A stretch of DNA of 34,393 nt, taken from positions 1 through 34,393 of the forward strand of contig CAKSNZ010000021.1 of assembly GCA_934476515.1 (NCBI GenBank), written 5' to 3'. A program made the translations under genes and the position numbers. Shown here piece by piece: positions 1 to 7,604 of this stretch. Each line of letters opens with the position of its first letter. Position 1 is the stretch's first letter. Under the pieces are notes generated by a model, which was not told where the DNA came from, made no database searches, and worked only from the letters and a program-made list of their open reading frames with translations. The stretch is from an uncultured Ruminococcus sp. (GTDB lineage Bacteria; Bacillota; Clostridia; Oscillospirales; Acutalibacteraceae).

Positions 1-378
1 AAAGTAACAATTAAAGGAATAGGAAAGGTTACAATTACTATTACTGCAAAAGGAAATTCTGCTTATAAACCGGCAACAAAGAAAATCAATATTACTATAA
101 ATCCAAAGCCGGTAACAAAAATCACAGTGAAAACTGACAGTAAAAAGTCAGCACAGATTAGTTGGAGTAAACCGGCAAAGGTTTCAGGTTGTCAAATTAG
201 CTTTTCTTACAAAAAGAATTTTAAAGAGGGAGAGAGAATAGACCAGGTATTATATAAAAATAAAATCTTATATAAAGGTATAAAGAGAAACGCCTATTTT
301 AGAATCAGAGCCTTTACAAAATATAAAAATGTGAAGTATTATAGTAGTTGGACAGTGAAAACAATAAAATTTAAGTAA
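1..378 (+). CDS. C-terminal end of a secreted Ig-like/Fn3-like surface protein (5' end outside window)
   Basis: The reading frame is open from base 1 to the TAA at 376-378, giving 125 residues; the GTG at 127 lies inside the frame and is not a credible start. The first part (VTITITAKGNSAYKP, then KINITINPKP) looks like the last strands of a bacterial Ig-like domain. The rest (ISWSKPAKVSGCQISFSY, then YFRIRAFTKYKN and a final SWTVKTIKFK) reads like a fibronectin type III module with its usual W, Y and R/A-F positions. Such repeats end many secreted or wall-bound proteins of Ruminococcus-type bacteria. The catalytic or adhesive part, if any, lies upstream. A hairpin terminator follows 20 bases after the stop. 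Confidence 0.7.
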   Translation, partial: KVTIKGIGKVTITITAKGNSAYKPATKKINITINPKPVTKITVKTDSKKSAQISWSKPAKVSGCQISFSYKKNFKEGERIDQVLYKNKILYKGIKRNAYFRIRAFTKYKNVKYYSSWTVKTIKFK

Positions 379-397
379 CAATAAATATGAGTCTAAA

Positions 398-428
398 ACA
401 AGTGGCATTGCTATGTCACTTGTTTTTT
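398..428 (+). terminator. Intrinsic terminator of the surface-protein gene
   Basis: ACAAGTG (398-404) pairs with CACTTGT (417-423), with extra CAT/ATG pairing inside, and a run of T follows. It lies upstream of the methyltransferase ribosome site, so an ORF starting at 387 would run through it. Confidence 0.8.
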
Positions 429-482
429 GTTTATTGGGGAGTATTATATAGGTGTAAATTTATAGGTATTGGAGATATTTTT

Positions 483-1256
483 ATGGGAAACAGTGATTGG
501 AATTCTAATCAATATATGAAGTTTGGAAAAGAAAGAATACAACCATCCCTTGACCTTATAAGCAGAATTAAAGATTTAGATCCAAGCACTATTCTTGATA
601 TTGGATGTGGTCCCGGTAACAGTACATTTGCTTTGTATGAGAACTTCCCTAATGCTCAGATTAAGGGTGTTGATTCTTCTGAAAATATGTTGAAAAAAGC
701 AAGGGAAAAGTACCCTAATATGCAGTTTGAAAAGTGCAATGTACCTGATGATTTAGGTGAAGAAAGTTATGACCTTATCTTTTCTAATGCTTGTATCCAT
801 TGGATTCCTAACCATCAGAACCTTATATCTGAAATATTCAATAAGCTAAACAAAGGTGGTACACTGGCAGTACAAATTCCATTAACTCAAGAAGCTCCAT
901 TTTACAAAACTTTATTTAGGCTGATTGAAAATGAAAAGTGGAGTAAGTTAGCAGTTGTCCATAATTTCCATTACCTTATGCCTAATGAATACTACGACTT
1001 GTTTACAACTTTTGATTGTGACTTTCAAATTTGGCAGACTACATATTATCACATTGTACAGTCACAGGAGGGTGTAATAGAATGGTACAAAGGCAGTGGT
1101 CTAAGACCTTACCTTGAATTATTAGATGAAGAAGAAAAAGAAGATTTTATGACTGAATTAAAAGAAAGTTTAAAGAACTTATTTCCTACTCAAAGGGACG
1201 GTAAAGTGATCCTAAAAATGCCTAGACTATTCTTTACATTACAAAAAGATAGTTAG
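483..1256 (+). CDS. tam: Tam-like SAM-dependent methyltransferase
   Basis: A 257-residue class I methyltransferase. The N-terminus (MGNSDWNSNQYMKFGKER) and motif I (ILDIGCGPGNST) closely match the trans-aconitate 2-methyltransferase family (E. coli Tam is about 252 residues), as do IKGVDSSENML (motif II) and LIFSNACIHWIPNH (post-motif II). The frame extends back to an ATG at 387, but that start lies before the terminator at 398-428. I place the start at 483 because GGAG at 471-474 sits eight bases ahead and the Tam homology begins there. Tam-type enzymes methyl-esterify trans-aconitate or related acids. The family call is firm; the substrate is inference. The gene is monocistronic, with terminators on both sides. 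Confidence 0.75.
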   Translation: MGNSDWNSNQYMKFGKERIQPSLDLISRIKDLDPSTILDIGCGPGNSTFALYENFPNAQIKGVDSSENMLKKAREKYPNMQFEKCNVPDDLGEESYDLIFSNACIHWIPNHQNLISEIFNKLNKGGTLAVQIPLTQEAPFYKTLFRLIENEKWSKLAVVHNFHYLMPNEYYDLFTTFDCDFQIWQTTYYHIVQSQEGVIEWYKGSGLRPYLELLDEEEKEDFMTELKESLKNLFPTQRDGKVILKMPRLFFTLQKDS

Positions 1257-1261
1257 AATTT

Positions 1262-1297
1262 AAAGTTCGACTATATAGTTGGACTTTTCTTTCTTTT
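1262..1297 (+). terminator. Intrinsic terminator of the methyltransferase gene
   Basis: AAAGTTCGACT (1262-1272) pairs with AGTTGGACTTT (1277-1287), including two G-T wobbles, with an ATAT loop and a T-rich tail to 1297. Confidence 0.85.
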
Positions 1298-1373
1298 GTA
1301 GTAAAATAGAAGATGTTATATGTAATATTCTTTATAAAAACCTTAGTATATAGGTAAGAGAGGAGGATATGTT

Positions 1374-1931
1374 GTGGAGGATAATAAAATAATAGAACTG
1401 TTCTTTGATAGAAACGAAAGTGCCATTAATGAAGTTTCTATAAAATATGGAAAACTGGCTTTGTCAGTTTCCGGCAACATACTAGGCAATAAGGAAGATG
1501 CAACCGAATGTGTCAATGATGCATATTTGGGTGTGTGGAATACGATTCCACCTAAAAAACCGGAAAAACTTTTACCTTATATTTTAAAGGTGGTGAGGAA
1601 TATTTCTGTTACAAGATTTCATCATAATACAGCTAAAAAAAGAAACAGCAACTATGATGTGGCTTTTGAGGAGTTGGAGGAGTGTATTTCTTCAAAAAAC
1701 CAACCTGAAAGTGAAATAGAAACTAAAGAACTTAAGAAGATTATAGAAAGCTATCTTGATTCTTTATCAAAAAAAGACAGAGTTATTTTTATGAGAAGAT
1801 ATTGGTTTGCTGATAATTCCTCAAGTATAGCTGAGTTAGTAGGTATGAATGAAAACAGTGTAAATGTTCGCCTACATAGAATACGCAAAGGCTTGCATAG
1901 TTATTTATTAAAGGAAGGGGTGCTAGTATGA
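1374..1931 (+). CDS. ECF-type RNA polymerase sigma factor
   Basis: A 185-residue sigma-70 family protein with only regions 2 and 4, as in extracytoplasmic-function sigma factors. Region 2 spans about residues 20-85 (NKEDATECVNDAYLGVWNTIP, the core-binding and -10 recognition helices). Region 4 spans about 120-175 (LSKKDRVIFMRRYWF, then the helix-turn-helix IAELVGMNENSVNVRLHRIRKGL). It starts at GTG 1374, seven bases after the strong AGGAGG at 1361-1366; the ATG at 1369 is out of frame. Its stop overlaps the next start in an ATGA, so the two genes are translationally coupled, as is usual for sigma/anti-sigma pairs. The inducing signal is not visible. Confidence 0.9.
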   Translation: MEDNKIIELFFDRNESAINEVSIKYGKLALSVSGNILGNKEDATECVNDAYLGVWNTIPPKKPEKLLPYILKVVRNISVTRFHHNTAKKRNSNYDVAFEELEECISSKNQPESEIETKELKKIIESYLDSLSKKDRVIFMRRYWFADNSSSIAELVGMNENSVNVRLHRIRKGLHSYLLKEGVLV

Positions 1932-2692
1932 GCAAGGAAAAACTTTCTAAAGCCATAGGCGAGATTGATGAAAAGTATATTGATGAAGCTATGAATTATA
2001 AAAGTAAAAAAGTGATTCCCTTTGCAAGGTTACTTCCTTTTGTTGCTTGTTTCTGCATTATGTTTGTTGCTGCTTTACTATTGCCATCAGTTATAAAAAG
2101 TAACAATGTAACTAATGTTAAAAAGCCTGTAACTACCGGTCAAACCGTTACAAACTCAGCTGACAAAATAAATAAGGGTTATGATACATATGGTGGTGAA
2201 GTTGAGAATAATTTTGTAGTCAATAAGATTAAAAGTGTTGCAATAGAAGATTATGCAATAAAAGAAGTTAAAAGCTTTATTAAATACAAGGGTAGTAAAC
2301 TAGATAATATTATTGACCAATTTGAAATGGATACTGATGCTGATTATTATGTTATTACTTCAAGTATGCCTGATGGTTTTGAATTAACCGACTTCTATGC
2401 ATTATATGTTGAGAATAATGGTAAGAAAAAGTTACATGATTATGTATTTTCTTTTGATAAGGGAGAAAATAATATCACTATAAATATATGTCCTTATGAA
2501 AAGACCTTGTCCGGCTACTTTGTAAAAGGTGAAACAAATAAAAAGTCAAAAGTCAATAATTCTGATGTGATTATTTATGGGGAAAATTCATCATACTATG
2601 TGGATTATAAGGCTTATGGTACAACTTTTAGAGTAGATGCTAATGGAATTACAGAAAAAGAATTTGAAAATATGTTGGTGAATATAGTATAA
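1928..2692 (+). CDS. Putative anti-sigma factor, single-pass membrane protein
   Basis: A 254-residue protein overlapping the sigma gene by four bases. Residues 1-30 form a short charged cytoplasmic segment containing AIGEIDEKYIDEAMNYK, a motif I associate with anti-sigma proteins of Clostridia. One membrane helix follows (about 33-54, FARLLPFVACFCIMFVAALLLP), then an outside domain of about 195 residues rich in polar residues and beta-type sequence. The arrangement suggests that it holds the sigma factor at the membrane until an external signal releases it. The extracellular domain was not recognised. The role is inferred from topology and coupling, not from a catalytic motif. Confidence 0.7.
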   Translation: MSKEKLSKAIGEIDEKYIDEAMNYKSKKVIPFARLLPFVACFCIMFVAALLLPSVIKSNNVTNVKKPVTTGQTVTNSADKINKGYDTYGGEVENNFVVNKIKSVAIEDYAIKEVKSFIKYKGSKLDNIIDQFEMDTDADYYVITSSMPDGFELTDFYALYVENNGKKKLHDYVFSFDKGENNITINICPYEKTLSGYFVKGETNKKSKVNNSDVIIYGENSSYYVDYKAYGTTFRVDANGITEKEFENMLVNIV

Positions 2693-2982
2693 ATAAATTG
2701 TTAATTGTCATTTTGACTAATAAATAATTTAAAAGTGTTTATTAAAAATCACTAATTCTTAGGCAAATAAATAGTTTACATTGTGAATAATTTGTTTCAA
2801 TGTGTAAAACTGTTGTGATAATGACCAATGATTTGTGCAAATTGCTAAATAGAAAGCAATATTATAGTTGAAAATGATGAAAATGTTTTGTGCAATCTGC
2901 TTAAATATGAACAAAATATTAATATAATATTCATAGATTATTAAAAAATTGTATAAAAAGTAATAATTCAAGAAAAAAGGCC

Positions 2983-3011
2983 TTGCATTATCTGTGCAAT
3001 AATGATAGAAT
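2983..3011 (+). promoter_or_regulatory. SigA-type promoter of the candidate small RNA
   Basis: TTGCAT at 2983-2988, a 17-base spacer and TAGAAT at 3006-3011. Transcription would start near 3018. No ORF begins between this promoter and the terminator ending at 3144. Confidence 0.6.
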
Positions 3012-3017
3012 ACAACC

Positions 3018-3144
3018 AAGTTAAGAGAGCAAAACCTCTCATAAAACTTCAAAATTGCTTTTTCCAATCTTTTGTATTGTTTTGTTATATTTCATAATGT
3101 TCTTTTTTCTGGGAAGACCCTCTCATCTTATGAGAGGGCTTTTT
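3018..3144 (+). ncRNA. Candidate non-coding RNA or attenuator leader, about 127 nt
   Basis: A promoter at 2983-3011 and a strong terminator at 3118-3144 bracket about 127 bases without an ORF. Four segments can pair in alternative ways: GAGAG (3025-3029) with CTCTC (3036-3040); the same CCTCTCAT (3035-3042) with ATGAGAGG (3130-3137); and the second CCTCTCAT (3119-3126) with that same ATGAGAGG. Duplicated strands competing for one partner are typical of attenuators, but also of small RNAs that close into a rod. I could not match it to 6S RNA or any riboswitch class. Confidence 0.4.
3118..3144 (+). terminator. Strong intrinsic terminator upstream of the lysozyme gene
   Basis: CCCTCTCAT (3118-3126), loop CTT, ATGAGAGGG (3130-3138), then C and five T. 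It lies 130 bases before the lysozyme start and upstream of that gene's own promoter, so it ends the candidate small RNA. Confidence 0.9.
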
Positions 3145-3209
3145 CCTTTTGTTGTAAAAGTTGTATAATCAAAATTTTCTAAAAATATTAATGATTATTA
3201 ATATTTTTG

Positions 3210-3239
3210 TTACACTTTTGTTATAGAATATGTTATAAT
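3210..3239 (+). promoter_or_regulatory. Promoter of the GH25 lysozyme gene
   Basis: TTACAC at 3210-3215, an 18-base spacer and TATAAT at 3234-3239, with a TG one base upstream of the -10 box (extended -10). Confidence 0.6.
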
Positions 3240-3276
3240 AATATAAATGTGATTTTTATTTATAGGGAGGATTTTG

Positions 3277-4890
3277 ATGAAGAAATTATTATGTGTTCTT
3301 TTGACAGTAGTTTTACTTACTACAACTATTTTCACAGTTTGTGGTGCAACACTTGATTTTGATAGTGATGAATATGTAGCACCATTAAACTCTTGGCGTT
3401 ACAAGAATGGTGTGCCAATCTCAAGTTTAGAAAAAGTAGGTGCTTCTAATAAAAATGCTTGGAAAAGAACCTCAAAGGGTTTTGTAAATAACTACGGTCA
3501 GGTTATCAAAGGTGCAACAATGAAGGGTATTGATGTGTCACAGTGGAATGGCAACATTAATTGGTCTAAGGTTGCAAAAAGTGATGTTGACTATGCTATT
3601 ATTCGTGTAGGTTATGGTGATAACTATACATACCAAGATGATACATATTTTAAGAAGAATGTTCAGGGATGTATCGACAACAAAATTCCTTTTGGTGTGT
3701 ATATTTATTCCTATGCAGTAAATACAACAATGGCTAAGTCTGAGGCTAACCATGTACTACGTTTAATCAAAGGCTTAAAGCTTGATTTTCCTGTATATTA
3801 TGACCTAGAAGATAATTCTCAGTCCGGTTTAGGTTCTTCAAAGCTGGGTTCTATTGCAAAGACGTTCTGTAATGCAATTACTGCTAAGGGCTATAAGGTA
3901 GGTATCTATGCTAACCTTTATTGGATGAACAACTATCTAACAGATAAAGCATTTAATAATTCAAAGTGGTATAAGTGGATTGCACAGTACAATTCATATT
4001 GTGACTATACCGGAAAGTATCAGATGTGGCAATCAACAGATAAAGGACTTATAGATGGTGTAAGCAGTGCTTGTGGATATTTTGACCTTAACTTCTGGTT
4101 TGGTAAGAAGATTAAGTCATCATATGGTCAACCTGTTAAGCTAAGTAACAGTTCATATACATTTAAGTATTACGGTGAGGAACTAAAGAAAAAGTTAACT
4201 GCTACTGTATATACAACTGATAAAGAAAAAGGTGTTAAGTGGAGTAGCAGTAATAAAGATGTAGCTACTGTTGATTCTAACGGTAAGGTGGTAGCAAAGG
4301 GTCAAGGAACTTGTTACATTACTGCTAAAGCAAAATTTGATACTACAAAACTTGCAAGATGTAAAGTAAAAGTACAACAGATGGTTACAAGTGTGCAATC
4401 AAGCAAAAACAGTATTAGCCTTGAAAAGCCAGGTGAAACCTATACTCTAAAGGCTACTTGTACACCAACAAATGCTGATGATAAAAGTGTAAAGTGGGAA
4501 AGTTCAAATATTAAGGTTGCTACAGTTAATGCAATAGGTAAAATTGTTGCTAAGAAAAAGGGCTCTTGTCAGGTTACTGCAACAACTAACGATGGTACAA
4601 AGTTAACAACTCAGTGTAAGGTAACAGTTAAGAAACAAACTGTAACAAAGGTTGCTTTAAACCAAAAATCAGTATCACTGAAAAAAGGTAAGAAACTAAC
4701 ATTAAAAGCAACTTGTACTCCAACAAATGCTTACAAAAAGTCTGTTTCTTGGACTACAAGCAACAAGTCTATTGCTACAGTAAATTCTAAGGGCAAAATA
4801 AAGGCAAAGAAAAAGGGTACTTGTTATATTTATGCTACAGCTAAAGACGGTAGCAAAAAATATGCAAGATGTAAGGTAGTTGTATTTTAA
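3277..4890 (+). CDS. Secreted GH25 lysozyme with three C-terminal Big_2 domains
   Basis: A 537-residue secreted muramidase that would cut the MurNAc-GlcNAc bond of peptidoglycan. It starts at ATG 3277, six bases after AGGGAGG; a TTG one codon earlier is less likely. Residues 1-24 are a signal peptide (MKKLLCVLLTVVLLTTTIF, ending near CGA). The GH25 barrel covers about residues 82-285: GIDVSQWNG carries Asp86, and VYYDLED carries Asp176 and Glu178, the DxE pair with the family's usual spacing. Three bacterial Ig-like (Big_2) repeats of about 80 residues follow, each with a W-x-S-S/T-S-N, VATV and GKI/V-AK core; repeats of this kind typically aid wall attachment. It has its own promoter and terminator, so it is probably expressed alone. 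Confidence 0.92.
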   Translation: MKKLLCVLLTVVLLTTTIFTVCGATLDFDSDEYVAPLNSWRYKNGVPISSLEKVGASNKNAWKRTSKGFVNNYGQVIKGATMKGIDVSQWNGNINWSKVAKSDVDYAIIRVGYGDNYTYQDDTYFKKNVQGCIDNKIPFGVYIYSYAVNTTMAKSEANHVLRLIKGLKLDFPVYYDLEDNSQSGLGSSKLGSIAKTFCNAITAKGYKVGIYANLYWMNNYLTDKAFNNSKWYKWIAQYNSYCDYTGKYQMWQSTDKGLIDGVSSACGYFDLNFWFGKKIKSSYGQPVKLSNSSYTFKYYGEELKKKLTATVYTTDKEKGVKWSSSNKDVATVDSNGKVVAKGQGTCYITAKAKFDTTKLARCKVKVQQMVTSVQSSKNSISLEKPGETYTLKATCTPTNADDKSVKWESSNIKVATVNAIGKIVAKKKGSCQVTATTNDGTKLTTQCKVTVKKQTVTKVALNQKSVSLKKGKKLTLKATCTPTNAYKKSVSWTTSNKSIATVNSKGKIKAKKKGTCYIYATAKDGSKKYARCKVVVF

Positions 4891-4951
4891 TGGTGTCAAA
4901 ATTACTTTGATGGAATAATATGTACTAGGGATTAAACCCTATCAACACCAT
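4890..4951 (+). other. Nested inverted repeat after the lysozyme stop
   Basis: ATGGTGT (4890-4896) can pair with ACACCAT (4945-4951), and inside it TAGGG (4926-4930) with CCCTA (4937-4941). There is no T-run, so it is not a standard terminator; it may be a 3' stabilising structure or chance. Confidence 0.3.
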
Positions 4952-5020
4952 CAATAGTAGATAAAAGAAAAGAAGATATACCAACTAAAACTACCATTTA
5001 TTATACCTCCAAAATCAACG

Positions 5021-5056
5021 GCTCTTGCTTATTATTTTAATAGGCAAGAGCTTTTT
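5021..5056 (+). terminator. Intrinsic terminator downstream of the lysozyme gene
   Basis: GCTCTTGC (5021-5028) pairs with GCAAGAGC (5044-5051), extended inside by TATTA/TAATA, followed by five T. Confidence 0.85.
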
Positions 5057-5122
5057 CTACATTTATCTTGTTGCAAATATGTTAAAAATATGTTATTGTT
5101 TAGTTTAGAGGAGATGGCATTT

Positions 5123-5338
5123 ATGAAGAAAAATAAAGTTATAGCAATTATCGGTGTATTCTTTTCAGCAGTAGCACTAATAGCTTCAGCAGTTGAACTT
5201 TGGTACTGTGTTGTACATAATATTAATTTTTTAATTATGCCAATTCTTTTGGTTGCAGTTATGTTAATTGTACTGGTTGCTAATATTGTAAACTTAGTGA
5301 GAATTAATAAACACAACAAAAAGTTTTCTAAAAAATAA
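5123..5338 (+). CDS. Small two-helix membrane protein of unknown function
   Basis: A 71-residue protein. It starts at ATG 5123 because AGAGGAG (5107-5113) sits nine bases ahead; upstream in-frame starts overlap that site. After MKKNK come two membrane helices, about residues 6-28 (VIAIIGVFFSAVALIASAV) and 35-58 (NFLIMPILLVAVMLIVLVANIV), then a basic tail RINKHNKKFSKK. Both ends are therefore probably cytoplasmic. It resembles no family I can name. The next gene begins 17 bases downstream on the same strand, so the two are likely co-transcribed. Confidence 0.65.
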   Translation: MKKNKVIAIIGVFFSAVALIASAVELWYCVVHNINFLIMPILLVAVMLIVLVANIVNLVRINKHNKKFSKK

Positions 5339-5355
5339 TTAAAGTAAGGGATAGT

Positions 5356-6534
5356 ATGGACTTTTATCTACAGTATGGTAATTATTTATCAAACATCTTA
5401 CAATCACTTATAAAGAACAAAAAACCTGCCCAACCTGATTTTCAAATTGATTGGAGCAAGTTTTTTCACTTTTGTATGCATCATAAGGTTGCCAATATGG
5501 TGTATCTTTCAATTAAAGATTTTGATGTACCGAAAGAAGTTTTAAGTAAATTTAAGGATGTATATAGTAAAATTACTTTTATTGAGGCAAAGCAAGAAAT
5601 TTATTCTGATATAGTTTATTCTTCTTTTGAGGAAAATAAAATTTCTTTTTTGCCGGTAAAGGGTATTTTGATTAAAAAGCTATATCCTGTAGAAAATTAC
5701 CGTAGTAGTGGGGATATTGATATTCTAATTAAGAACAGTGATTTTGAAAAGTCCTGTAAAGTCCTTGAAAGCCTAGGCTACAAAACTTTTGAAAAGCCCA
5801 ATAAAGGCAATGACTATCATATTAGTTATGAGAAAAATTCAGTACATATTGAGCTACATTCTTCCTTAGCTCCTAAGGACTCTAATTTTTATGACTATTT
5901 TAACAAGTCATTTGATAGAGCATATTTAAAGGAAAACTCTAATTTTCATTATCTTTTAAACAATGAGGACTTTTATATTTATACTCTTTATCACCTTTAT
6001 AAGCACTTTGTAAAAGGTGGGGTAGGTGTTAGGTATTTTCTTGATATGTATATTTTAAATGAAAAAATGACCTTTGATTATACCTACCTAAACAGTGAAC
6101 TGAAAAAGCTGGGTTTATTTAATTTTAACGAAACAGTAAAGGCGCTTTCACAAGTTTTCTTTAACAACAAAAGCAAGGATAAAAGATTAACCGAACTTTC
6201 AAGATTTGTGTATATTAGTGGTGCTCATGGTGAAAGAACACTTTTCGCAATGTCAATGATTTCACCTAAAGACACTAAGAAAAAGGGGTTTTACTTTACT
6301 AATAAAGTTAAGTATTTTTGTGATGCTTGGTTTATCGGTTATGACGCTATGAAAGAAAGATACAAGGTTCTAGTTAATCACAAATGGTTACTTCCCTTTT
6401 GCTATATTCACAAAGGTTTTTATACATTGATAAAGAAACCTAAAGCTATCCTTAGAGAGAAAAATGAAATAACAAAGATGAATAAAGATGTGAAAAACTA
6501 CATTGACTCTATAAATAAAATGGCCGGAATATAG
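5356..6534 (+). CDS. NTP_transf_5 family nucleotidyltransferase-like protein
   Basis: A 392-residue protein of the uncharacterised nucleotidyltransferase family (NTP_transf_5). The diagnostic block is LPVKGILIKKLYP (residues 99-111) followed by RSSGDIDILI (116-125), with Asp120 and Asp122 as the probable metal ligands, and a third acidic site in VHIELHSSL (163-171). The remainder is helical with many aromatic residues and no membrane segment. Family members often occur in polysaccharide or peptide-natural-product clusters, but their substrate is generally unknown. Here the only partner is the small membrane protein just upstream. The ribosome site is modest (AGGG). The family is confident; the reaction is not. 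Confidence 0.75.
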   Translation: MDFYLQYGNYLSNILQSLIKNKKPAQPDFQIDWSKFFHFCMHHKVANMVYLSIKDFDVPKEVLSKFKDVYSKITFIEAKQEIYSDIVYSSFEENKISFLPVKGILIKKLYPVENYRSSGDIDILIKNSDFEKSCKVLESLGYKTFEKPNKGNDYHISYEKNSVHIELHSSLAPKDSNFYDYFNKSFDRAYLKENSNFHYLLNNEDFYIYTLYHLYKHFVKGGVGVRYFLDMYILNEKMTFDYTYLNSELKKLGLFNFNETVKALSQVFFNNKSKDKRLTELSRFVYISGAHGERTLFAMSMISPKDTKKKGFYFTNKVKYFCDAWFIGYDAMKERYKVLVNHKWLLPFCYIHKGFYTLIKKPKAILREKNEITKMNKDVKNYIDSINKMAGI

Positions 6535-6616
6535 TCTAAAATTTTTTCCATAAAAGTAAACACACTTTTCTACTTTCCTAATAATATATAATGTAAACGG
6601 AAAGGAGGAAACCCAA

Positions 6617-6748
6617 ATGTGTAACTGTTTTGGCAATGGAAATTGTTGCTGGATTATTCTTTTAATCATCATCTTCTGTGGTTGCTGTGGTGGCAACTCT
6701 AATGATTGTGGTTGTGGCGGTGGCTGCAACGGTGGATGTGGTTGCTAA
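6617..6748 (+). CDS. 43-residue Cys/Gly-rich membrane micro-protein (chorion-like high-cysteine type)
   Basis: A complete short gene: AAAGGAGG at 6601-6608, eight bases, ATG at 6617, TAA at 6746-6748; TATAAT at 6587-6592 may be its -10 box. The product has 12 Cys and 12 Gly in 43 residues. MCNCFGNGNCC is followed by a hydrophobic stretch (WIILLIIIF, residues 12-20) and a CGCC and CGCGGGC-type tail ending in CGC. This matches the small proteins annotated in Clostridia as chorion class high-cysteine protein. Function is unknown; the pattern suggests a membrane-anchored metal- or redox-active peptide. The very strong ribosome site and two-residue periodicity of Cys argue that it is real. Confidence 0.75.
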   Translation: MCNCFGNGNCCWIILLIIIFCGCCGGNSNDCGCGGGCNGGCGC

Positions 6749-6920
6749 TAGCAATCAAATTGCAATAGATAATTTTTAATAAATTCAATAGATTTTTTAA
6801 TTCTAATGATAATCAATGATTTTACCACTTTATAATAATATTTTTGTTTAAGAGTGTTGTTGGTAGATAATTATTATAATTTTAGTGAAATTGTAATACC
6901 TTTGATTATCTTATAAAAAG

Positions 6921-6944
6921 GCCTCACCAATAGGTGAGGCTTTT
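6921..6944 (+). terminator. Intrinsic terminator, probably of the Cys-rich gene
   Basis: GCCTCACC (6921-6928), loop AATA, GGTGAGGC (6933-6940), then TTTT. It lies 172 bases after the nearest plus-strand stop. Confidence 0.8.
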
Positions 6945-7037
6945 GACGTTTGTCTTTTGTGAGTTTGTATCTTAAGATATACTGTTTTTATAAATTAGTT
7001 TTTTAATTTTATTTGTGCAATCTATAAATCACTTCTA

Positions 7038-7466
7038 CAAATTTGGGTTTGTGGGGATGTTGTAAATTATAAAAAGTGTAAATTATGTCTTTTTATAAAC
7101 TGTAAACTATGTCGTTACATAATTTATAATACAACGATATTTTGTAATATAAATAATTCCGATATTTTATATGATATTATGGCTCACAGTCGTAGGGGCG
7201 AACATTGTTCGCCCGTTTAATAGTAAAATGTTTTATGTATCTTTGTCCTATGTAGAAACTAAAATTATAACTTAATACATAGGACAATATGCCAATAAAG
7301 AGGCTGATTTGCTCGGTCCAACAATGTTGGACCCTACAACTGTGAGTCATAGTTTCATATGATTTTATGTGCATATTCTCACTATGAATTTTTCTTTATA
7401 GCCGATTTAATTTAAAACAAATTCACCTTAACCCACAAACAAAACTAAAAGACAAACCCAAATTTG
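7038..7466. repeat. Dispersed repeat R1, copy 1 (MITE-like, cloverleaf-like core)
   Basis: A 429-bp element bounded by an exact 15-bp inverted repeat, CAAATTTGGGTTTGT at 7038-7052 and its complement at 7452-7466. Its core is a 29-bp imperfect inverted repeat (7169-7197 against 7332-7360, including CTCACAGTCGTAGGG with one mismatch). The core encloses three perfect hairpins: GGGCGAAC/GTTCGCCC (7196-7214), an 11-bp stem TTGTCCTATGT (7243-7287) and GGTCCAAC/GTTGGACC (7315-7333). Bases 7192-7352 differ from copy 3 (29644-29804) at only two positions in 161, so the copies are recent or under selection. No transposase is present. Confidence 0.8.
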
Positions 7467-7474
7467 AAAACTTA

Positions 7475-7520
7475 TCCAAATAAAAAATAAAAAGAAAACC
7501 ACTAGCAAAAACCAGTGGTT
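7475..7520 (-). terminator. Intrinsic terminator of the DUF896 gene
   Basis: On the minus strand AACCACT (7520-7514) pairs with AGTGGTT (7503-7497), followed by a T-rich tract to about 7475. Confidence 0.8.
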
Positions 7521-7604
7521 AAAAATAGATAGATTGAAAAATGCAAAACAAGTACAAAACAAATGCTAATCAAATTCAAAACAAATGAAAAAGGCAAATA
7601 TTTA

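Larger units (their letters stand above)
2693..3273 (+). other. 581-bp intergenic stretch between anti-sigma and lysozyme genes
   Basis: 2693-2982 is very AT-rich and shows no gene, clear terminator or strong motif; the 102-codon minus-strand frame over it has no coding character. 2983-3144 holds a promoter, repeated complementary segments and a strong terminator (listed separately). 3145-3273 holds the lysozyme promoter and ribosome site. Confidence 0.6.
6749..7604 (+). other. 856-bp intergenic region
   Basis: It contains a terminator (6921-6944), dispersed repeat R1 copy 1 (7038-7466) and the minus-strand terminator of the DUF896 gene (7475-7520). 6749-6920 shows nothing beyond AT-rich sequence. 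The 65-codon minus-strand frame across R1 is a by-product of the repeat. Confidence 0.6.

Noticed and set aside
387..482. Upstream start of the methyltransferase at ATG 387
   Set aside because: It lies before a terminator hairpin (398-428), and Tam homology and a good ribosome site begin at 483.
2759..3067. 102-codon minus-strand frame between the anti-sigma and lysozyme genes
   Set aside because: It is rich in Phe/Tyr/Asn/Ile, as expected from random AT-rich DNA, and it overlaps the likely promoter and RNA on the other strand.
3018..3144. 6S RNA as identity of the candidate small RNA
   Set aside because: About 127 nt is short for 6S RNA and I could not trace the long rod with a central bubble.
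7177..7374. 65-codon minus-strand frame, with a near-identical 71-codon frame at 29611-29826
   Set aside because: The similarity reflects the near-identical DNA of R1. The frame is broken in copy 2, has no ribosome site, and runs through palindromes that explain its sequence.
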